Part shown: one piece after another, positions 57,942-64,000 of the stretch | Numbering within the stretch: position 1 is the first letter of the stretch | Layout: each line of letters opens with the position of its first letter | NCBI GenBank assembly: GCA_039707655.1 | Contig: CM077666.1 | Coordinates: forward strand, 299,858,166-299,922,165 | Source: Elymus sibiricus | Lineage: Eukaryota; Streptophyta; Magnoliopsida; Poales; Poaceae | Length of the DNA stretch: 64,000 bases | Direction: 5' to 3' | Position numbers and translations under genes: made by a program | The notes under the pieces: model-generated | Database searches by the model: none | What the model was told of the DNA's origin: nothing | Seen by the model: only the letters and a program-made list of their open reading frames with translations

Positions 57942-58501
57942 TTGTAGTTTGCGACCGTTTGCGTAGATGCTCTTCTTATTCTTGTACTCGTAAGTTAGCC
58001 ACCATACCATGCTTAGTGCTTGCTGCAACCTCACCACTTTACCCCTTCCATACCCATTTAAGCTTTGATAGTCTTGCTACCCGTGGTTATGGGATTGCTG
58101 AGTCCTCGTGGCTCACAGATTACCACAACAACAGATGCAGGTACAGGTAATGCGATGATATGACGTGAGAGCGATGTTCGTTTGCCTTTGGAGTTCTTCT
58201 CTGCTTCTTCTTCTTCGTCGATCTTGGGATAGGTTCCTGGTCGGCATCCTGGGCTAGCAGGGTGGATGTCGTTCTTCTTTCAGTTTGATTTCATCCGTAG
58301 TCGGATGCTGCCCTTCTGTATGATGTTTGTTATGTATTGATGTATTCATGTGATGATTGTATGTATTTGTCTGTACCCCCATCTATTATGTATGTGGTAC
58401 GATGTGATGATATCCACCTTGCAAGCGTCTCCAATATGCGTTTCTACTCTTGGTGGGGCCTCCGAGTTCCTCGAGAATAGGATCGCATTTTGGGCGTGAC
58501 A
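57942..58501 (+). repeat. 3' LTR remnant, 560 bp
   Basis: Direct repeat of 55354-55913 with equal length and about eight substitutions (roughly 1.4%), so the insertion is fairly recent. Confidence 0.92.
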
Positions 58502-59381
58502 CGGGCACCCTAAACCCCTCTCATATGCCCGAGCGGATGGCCCGGTCAGTGCCCGGTCAAAAAAACCCAACCCCGACGAGCGCCTCAAACCGGCCTCAAA
58601 CGCCCGAGCTAACCGGCACCCCTCATATCTAGCCCAAATATGGGGCAGATATGGGGAGGCCCAAGCATGACCGGGCGCGTCCGCCACGTTGAATCCGACC
58701 ACGCTGGCCCACCCGACCCCACATATATTCATCCCCATCCGCTCCCCAGACCAAACCCTAGCCACTCCACTCCATTCCACTCCCCTTCACTCCACCCCGT
58801 CACCCAAGCTCCCGTTCGGCGATCTCCGGCCCTCTCCGGCATGGCGGGCAGAGATCCGTCGACCCCGAGCTCATCCCACGCGGCCCCGAGGAGGAGATGA
58901 CCGTCCGGCTTGCGCTTCGCCACTCCCGGGAGGAGGCCGTCCTATGGCAGCGCTCGGACTCATTCCGTCGGGAATCCATTGCGTCCGCTCGAATGGCGCA
59001 TGGATCCGCCGTGAGGTGTGTCGCCGCTGCCTCACCGGAGGCGGTGTGGTCCGTCTGGCGTCCGAACGCGGTGGTGGACGCGCAACCCCCCTCCGTTGGC
59101 GCGCCGACGCGGAGGTGAACGCACTATGGGCGTCGTCCGACGCAAACACGGCGCGACAAGCCCGCCGGGCGAGGCAGCGGGCGCGGGAGATGGCGGCAGC
59201 CCTCGCGGCGGTGGACGTTGGCGAGGCGGAGTTGCATTCTGCGGCGACCCGTATGGTGCACCAGTCCGGGCGCCGCAACCGTGTCATGGTGGATGTCGCC
59301 GGCTCCTCTCAGGACGGATCAATCATCGATCTCACGTCCACCGGCACCGTCAGGGTTCCGGACTCCGACAAGGAAGAGTAG
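58502..59381 (+). pseudogene. TE-associated coding-like sequence
   Basis: This continues the sequence interrupted at 47007 (GAGCATCTACAACCGGGC | ACCCTAAACCCC), whose GAGCATCTA end resembles Harbinger-type termini. A C/T-rich leader leads to an ATG at 58841 that stops after 19 codons. An overlapping frame ends at 59379-59381 with DLTSTGTVRVPDSDKEE and an Ala/Arg-rich helix (SSDANTARQARRARQRAREM). This looks like the frameshifted ORF of a Triticeae non-autonomous element, not a host gene. The right end of the element is not defined. Confidence 0.5.
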
Positions 59382-59730
59382 GGCATGGGAGACGACGACG
59401 TCTTGAGTCCAGTGGGCCCGCTCGTGTCCCATATTCTACTCTACCTCGCCGGTGACCGGATCAATACTCTGAGGGGCGCAGCCGGCCGCCGGACATGGAC
59501 ATGACAGAGCCGGACGAGCTAGGCTTGCTCTGAGTCCCGGGACCCGAAGTCGGCGGCGGTTGTTCCTCTTCCGACGTTTGTGTACTGTAGCAAACAGGGT
59601 GCACGGGCCCGGTGTGCCAGGGCCCTGTGTCACCCGGCTGTACTGATGCTTACTTCATCTGTGTTGGTGTATCGACAGGCTTTGGTTTCTGCTCCTCTCT
59701 TCCATCCCGTCGTCCTCCCAAATTCCAGCC

Positions 59731-61332
59731 ATGGTAAGAATGCACCACAACTAAATCTCGGTCCTGCTCACTTTCTTCATCTCTCCATGCAAGATTAACT
59801 GCGCCTTCTTCAATCCCAAACCAGAGAAGCCTTTGCCCTGGGTGGTCCTCGACGCCCTGGTACTTTTGATTTATCTATCACACTTCGTCTGATTTCTGCA
59901 TGTTGGTTTGATCTCCAGGCAGAGCCGATTCCAGCGGATTCCAGCACCACGGTCACGCCTCCAGTCTATCGGAGACACAAATCCTCTGAGGAATCACGCG
60001 GCATCTCAAGTAATCTGTTCGATCAAGGAAATCTCAACCCATTCTGCACAGCATTTCCCTGTTTATCCCCGTCATGTCCACCTTCAAGTGCTCCTTGAGA
60101 CAATCAGCATGAATGGCTTACTCTAGCGGTGCATGCAGATGCAGGCGGTAAGGATCATGGAGTGGCCAGCTCTACAGGGGAGACTAGCCAGGCCGCCATT
60201 TCAGCAGGCCCTCCAGATAAGCTTGATCCGGAGTCGGCAAAGGCGTGCCTCGAGGTGGAGAAGGCGCAGCCCAGGATCCTCCCTCTTCTGGGGAAACCAT
60301 ACTTCGCATGCGTCGTTTGCAAGTCGCATGTTCAGCAACCATTTCAAGTGGTAAAATGATGCTATCGTCACAGCTCGATTTCGACACAGATCTGATTCAG
60401 TAGCTAGTTTACTGTGCAGAAAGGAATGACTTCATTCTGAACTTAAAACAGTCCTATATCTGTCACTGCAATTTAGTCTGGTTCGGGATTTGTCATTGAA
60501 GTTTCCTTGTTCACTTCTGGTTCCAGATTTGTAATTTCACTATCAGTTGACTACTGAAAATGGGCAAAAGGCAATGGAGCACCCCTCTTTTACTTCTTAA
60601 CAGATTCAGTGTGATCCTTCTCAGTAGTAAATCAATGCTGTCAATTAACATAGATTATAAATCGGAACCAGTCAAATGTACAGTGTAGATATCCGAAGTT
60701 CTTAACCAGTAACTTTCAGTGCCATACGCGAATCGGACTAGATTTTAGCCGCAAATGAAGATTTTTTTTCTCTTTTTAATGAAGTTACAAAAGGTCATGA
60801 AAGTGACACACTTGTTCTGCAAATGGAGAAATTTTTGGGCGTTTCATATAAAAGCACAAAAAATGCGTGCAGAATTGCAGATGGGCAAGCTAAAATATAG
60901 ATGAACTTTATGACTTCAGTGACTCCAATGTTTCTCCCAGTACCTGAATTTACAGCTGAGGCAGTACATATTTTTCCTTGCATTTCCTAATGTTGGTCTG
61001 TCGTTCTGGCATGTTGGTGTGTTCAGGTGGTTCCAAGGTCGTTGGCGCCGTTCCTCCCATCGAAGCCGACGCCGGCGACCCTGACCTGGCAGGGTCGGTC
61101 CTGGGAGATGCGCTTCACAGGGGGGCGGCTCATCCAGCGGCTGGAGGCAGGGTGGCGGAGCTTCGCGCTGGACAACGCGCTGAGGCTCGGCGACGGTTGC
61201 GTATTCGAGCTGGTGGCGGGTGATGGCGAGAGCATCGTGTTCAGGGTGCAGGTGCTACGCGCCGAGATCCCGGCGAGTATCCGACAGAGGGCAGGCGGGT
61301 ACACCCCGTCCAGCCCCATCGTGCTAGATTAG
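59731..61332 (+). CDS. B3-domain protein, single domain, 207 aa
   Basis: A plant-specific nuclear DNA-binding protein of the B3 superfamily, REM-like by its divergence. Four exons with GT-AG introns and a continuous frame: 59731-59733 (ATG only), 59919-60009, 60127-60350, 61027-61332 (stop TAG). The N-terminal 85 residues (MAEPIPADSSTTVTPPVYRR...) are polar and probably disordered. The B3 domain runs from about residue 88 (KPYFACVVCKSHVQQPFQV) through VVPRSLAPFLP, LTWQGRSWEMRF and GWRSFALDNALRLGDGCVFEL to about 195. The intron inside the domain falls between codons. The one-codon first exon is the weakest point; upstream DNA is TE-derived, so a longer 5' end may have been lost. Only about 70 bp of native 3' flank remains. 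The gene looks intact; its target genes are unknown. Confidence 0.8.
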
Positions 61333-61404
61333 CGGAGTAACCGTAGCGTGCGTGGCTACATGGCAATTGGAATTTGAGGTTGCTAGTAATGTTGAGACGG
61401 TGCG
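61333..61404 (+). other. Residual 3' flank of the B3 gene
   Basis: About 70 bp between the stop codon and the retroelement. No AATAAA signal seen. Confidence 0.4.
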
Positions 61405-62502
61405 CCGCCATCTCGAGGCGGAACTTGGGCATGAGCACTTTTGCTCTCCGGCAGAGAGATTATGCCGGGGATACTTCCCTCCGGGAGGGGGAAATCGTCG
61501 CCATCGACATCACCAACGATTCTCTCATCGTGGGAGGACCAATCTTCATCAACATCTTCAACAGCACCATCTCATCTCAAACCCTAGTTCATCTCTTGTA
61601 TTCAATTTTTGTCTCAAAACCTCAGATTGGTACCTGTGGGTTGCTAGTAGTGTTGATTACATCTTGTAGTTGATCCTAGTTGGTTTATTTGGTGGAAGAT
61701 TATATGTTCAGATCTATTATGCTATTCAATACCCCTCTGATCTTGGACATGAATATGATGTGTGAGTAGTTACTTTTGTTCTTGAGGATATGGGAGAAGT
61801 CTTGTCATAAGTAATCATGTGAATTTGGTATTCGTTCGATATTTTGATGATATGTATGTTTTGATTCTCTTAGTGGTGTTATGTGAACGTCGACTACATG
61901 ACACTTCACCATCTTTGGGCCTAAGGAAATGCATTGTGGAGTAGTAATTAGATGATGGGTTGCTAGAGTGACAGAAGCTTAAATCCTAGTTTATGCGCTA
62001 TTACGTAAGGGGTTGATTTGGATCTATATGTTTAATGCTATGGTTAGAGTTATCTTAATTCTTCTTTCGTAGTTGCGGATGCTTGCGAGAGGGGGTAATC
62101 ATAAGTGGGAAGCTTGTTCAAGTAAGAACAGCACCCAAGCACCGGTCCACCCACATATCAAATTATCAAAGTAGCGAACGCGAATCAAACCAACATGATG
62201 AAAGTGACTAGATGAAATTCCCATGTGTCCTCGAGAACGCTTTGCTTACTATAGGAGATCGTTCCGGCTTGTCCTTTGCTACAAAAAGGATTGGGCCACC
62301 TTGCTGCACTCTTTGTTACTATTGCTACTTGTCACTTGTTACAAATTATCTTGCTATCAAACTACTCATTACCGATAATTTCAGTGCTTGCAGAAAATAC
62401 CTTGCTGAAAATCGCTTGTCATTTCCTTCTGCTCCTCGTTAGGTTCGACACTCTTACTTATCGAAAGGACTACGATTGATCCCCTATACTTGTGGGTCAT
62501 CA
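61405..62502 (+). repeat. Gypsy 5' LTR, truncated at its start
   Basis: From about 61405 (GAGGCGGAACTTGGGC) the sequence is gypsy LTR, ending GGGTCATCA at 62502. The TGATACGTCTCC start and most of U3 are missing. The junction with the B3 gene's flank is approximate. Confidence 0.75.
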
Positions 62503-62513
62503 AGACTCTTTTC

Positions 62514-62531
62514 TGGCGCCGTTGCCGGGGA
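62514..62531 (+). other. Primer-binding site, tRNA-Asp
   Basis: TGGCGCCGTTGCCGGGGA, identical to the site at 3640, 11 bp after the LTR end. Confidence 0.9.
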
Positions 62532-62608
62532 GTGAAGCGCCTTTGGTGAGTGGAATTTGGTAAGGAAACATTTATATTACGTGCTGAAATTTACTGTCAC
62601 TTGTCACT

Positions 62609-64000
62609 ATGGAAAGTAATCCTTTGAGGGGTTTGTTCGGGGTATTTTCGCCTCGACCGGAAACACAAATAGTTGCTCCTCAACCTACTGCACCTACTGA
62701 AAATATTTCATATGAAATTCCTCTTGGTATGATAGAGAAACTGCTAGCTAATCCTTATGCAGGAGATGAAACGGTACATCCTGATATGCACTTGATCTAT
62801 GTGGATGAAATTTGTGGATTGTTTAAGCTTGCAGGTTTATCCGGAGATGGAGTTAAGAAGAAAGTATTCCCTTTATCTTTGGAGGGAAAGGCATTGACAC
62901 GGTATAGGCTATGTGATGATACTGATATATGGGACTGGAACCGATTGAAACTGGAATTCCATCAGAAATTTTATCCTATGCATTTGGTTCATCGTGATCG
63001 GAATTATATATATAATTTTTGGCCTCGTGAAGGAGAAAGCATCGCTCAAGCTTGGGGGAGGCTTAAGTACATGATGTACACATGCCCCAATCATGAGCTC
63101 TCAAGAAAAATTATCTTACATAATTTTTATGCTCGGTTTTCTCATGATAATCAAACCATGCTCGATTCTTCTTCGACTGGCTCCTTTATGAAGAAAACTA
63201 TTGAATTTAGATGGGATCTTCTGGAAAGAATTAAACGCAACTCTGAAGATTGGGAACTCGACAAAGGTAATGAGTCAGGTATAATACTTGAGTATGATCG
63301 TGTTAAATCTTTTATGGCTACCTATGCTTTTCACAAGTTTAGCACTAAATATGGACTTGACTCTGAGATAGTAGCCTCCTTTTGTGAATCCTCTGCTACT
63401 CATGTTGATCTCCCTAAGGAGAAGTGGTTTAAATATCACCCACCTATTGAATTAAAAGAAGAACCCGTTAGTGTTAAAGAAGAAACAATTGTTTACCATG
63501 CTGACCCAGTTGTGCCTACTGCTTATATTGAGAAACCACCTTTTCCTGTTAGGATCAAGGAACATGCTAAAGTTTCAACTGTAGTTAACAAAAGTAATAT
63601 TCGAGCACCTAGACCCTCTGAACAAATTAAAGTTGAACCTAATGTTGCTATGGTTAAAGATCTCTTGGTCGATAATATAGATGGGCATGTTATTTACTTC
63701 TGTGATGAAGCAGCTAGAATTGCTAAACCAGATCCTAAAGATAAAAACAGACCTGTAGTAGGCATGCCTGTTGTCTCTATTAAAATAGGAGATCATTGTT
63801 ATCATGGCTTATGTGATTTGGGTGCTAGTGTGAGTGCTATTCCGTTTACCTTATATGAAGAAATTATGAATGATATTGCACCTGTTGAAATATAGGACAT
63901 TGATGTTACTATTAAGCTTGCAAGCAGAGATACCATTACACCACTTGCGATCGTTAGAGATGTTGAAGTCTTGTGTGGAAAAATAAAATACCCTACTGAT
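62609..64000 (+). pseudogene. Gypsy gag-protease, one stop, runs off the window
   Basis: From ATG 62609 an open frame of 428 codons has the gag core (KKKVFPLSLEGKALTRYRL at about residue 92, then QAWGRLKYMMYTCPNH) and the protease motif CDLGASVSAIPF (Asp about 403). An in-frame TAG at 63893-63895 cuts the protease shortly after its active site. The same frame stays open from 63896 to the window end, so this is one nonsense change. The polymerase region, if present, lies beyond the window. Confidence 0.88.

Larger units (their letters stand above)
47008..58501 (+). mobile_element. Rearranged gypsy element with ~4.4-kb LTR
   Basis: The target duplication CGGGC is exact at 47003-47007 and 58502-58506. 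The 5' LTR begins TGTGACGCCCCGAGACC and ends GGGCGTGACA at 55913; without the nested solo LTR it is about 4412 bp. An iMet primer site follows, then about 2 kb of internal sequence, then only the last 560 bp of the 3' LTR. The coding domains, polypurine tract and 5' part of the 3' LTR were lost in one deletion. Confidence 0.92.

Noticed and set aside
58689..59381. 230-codon frame as a host gene
   Set aside because: C/T-rich leader, mismatched ATG frame and adjacency to TE ends suggest a transposon-associated ORF. Kept as a pseudogene call.

Overview
The window is nuclear DNA from a large-genome grass, most likely a Triticeae species (wheat, Aegilops or a close relative). The evidence is the dense nest of Ty3/gypsy elements whose LTRs begin TGATACGTCTCC, the tRNA-Asp primer-binding sites, the Stowaway and fold-back MITEs, and plant genes with GT-AG introns. 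Family names are not assigned where I could not confirm them. Most of the 64 kb is transposable-element sequence. Three host-type genes are supported: a minus-strand gene for the DNA primase large subunit (PRIM2 type, 18 in-frame exons), a plus-strand single-B3-domain protein (4 exons), and a small one-exon gene of unknown function with a TATA box.

Layout. 1-15670: a minus-strand gypsy element with a broken gag, whose LTR forms a large palindrome with a second, inverted LTR. That LTR is split by a complete 11.2-kb gypsy element (2214-13450, TSD GATCC), which encodes gag-protease and an extra ORF but no polymerase; the extra ORF is itself split by a solo LTR (TSD GAGGC). 15671-21000: a solo LTR, degraded Harbinger-like sequence and a MITE. 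21000-27170: gene-island-like DNA with the small gene, three Stowaways, two or three fold-back MITEs and a local duplication. 27172-30824: a LINE-like retroposon with a 13-bp TSD, containing a copia element (TSD CGGCC) whose gag is inverted relative to its pol, followed by a LINE ORF2 relic. 31252-35790: the primase gene with a promoter carrying two E2F-type sites. 36150-39735: two AT-rich repeat elements. 39989-46034: gypsy LTR fragments, including a solo LTR with TSD ATGAT. 46035-46943: a Harbinger-type non-autonomous element (TSD TAA).

47008-58501 is a rearranged gypsy element (TSD CGGGC) with an unusually long LTR of about 4.4 kb, invaded by another 4.49-kb solo LTR (TSD AATGT). It lies inside an older TE-derived coding-like sequence that resumes at 58502. 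The B3 gene follows (59731-61332). Its 3' side is abutted by a 5'-truncated gypsy LTR, which leads into a gag-protease region that runs off the window.

The nesting order can be read from intact target-site duplications, several confirmed here by exact 5-bp matches. I found no new defence or metabolic system. The most unusual items are the inverted copia gag, the LTR palindrome, the gag-protease-plus-extra-ORF element with two polypurine tracts, and the paired 4.4-kb LTRs. The regulatory highlight is the pair of E2F sites at the primase gene.
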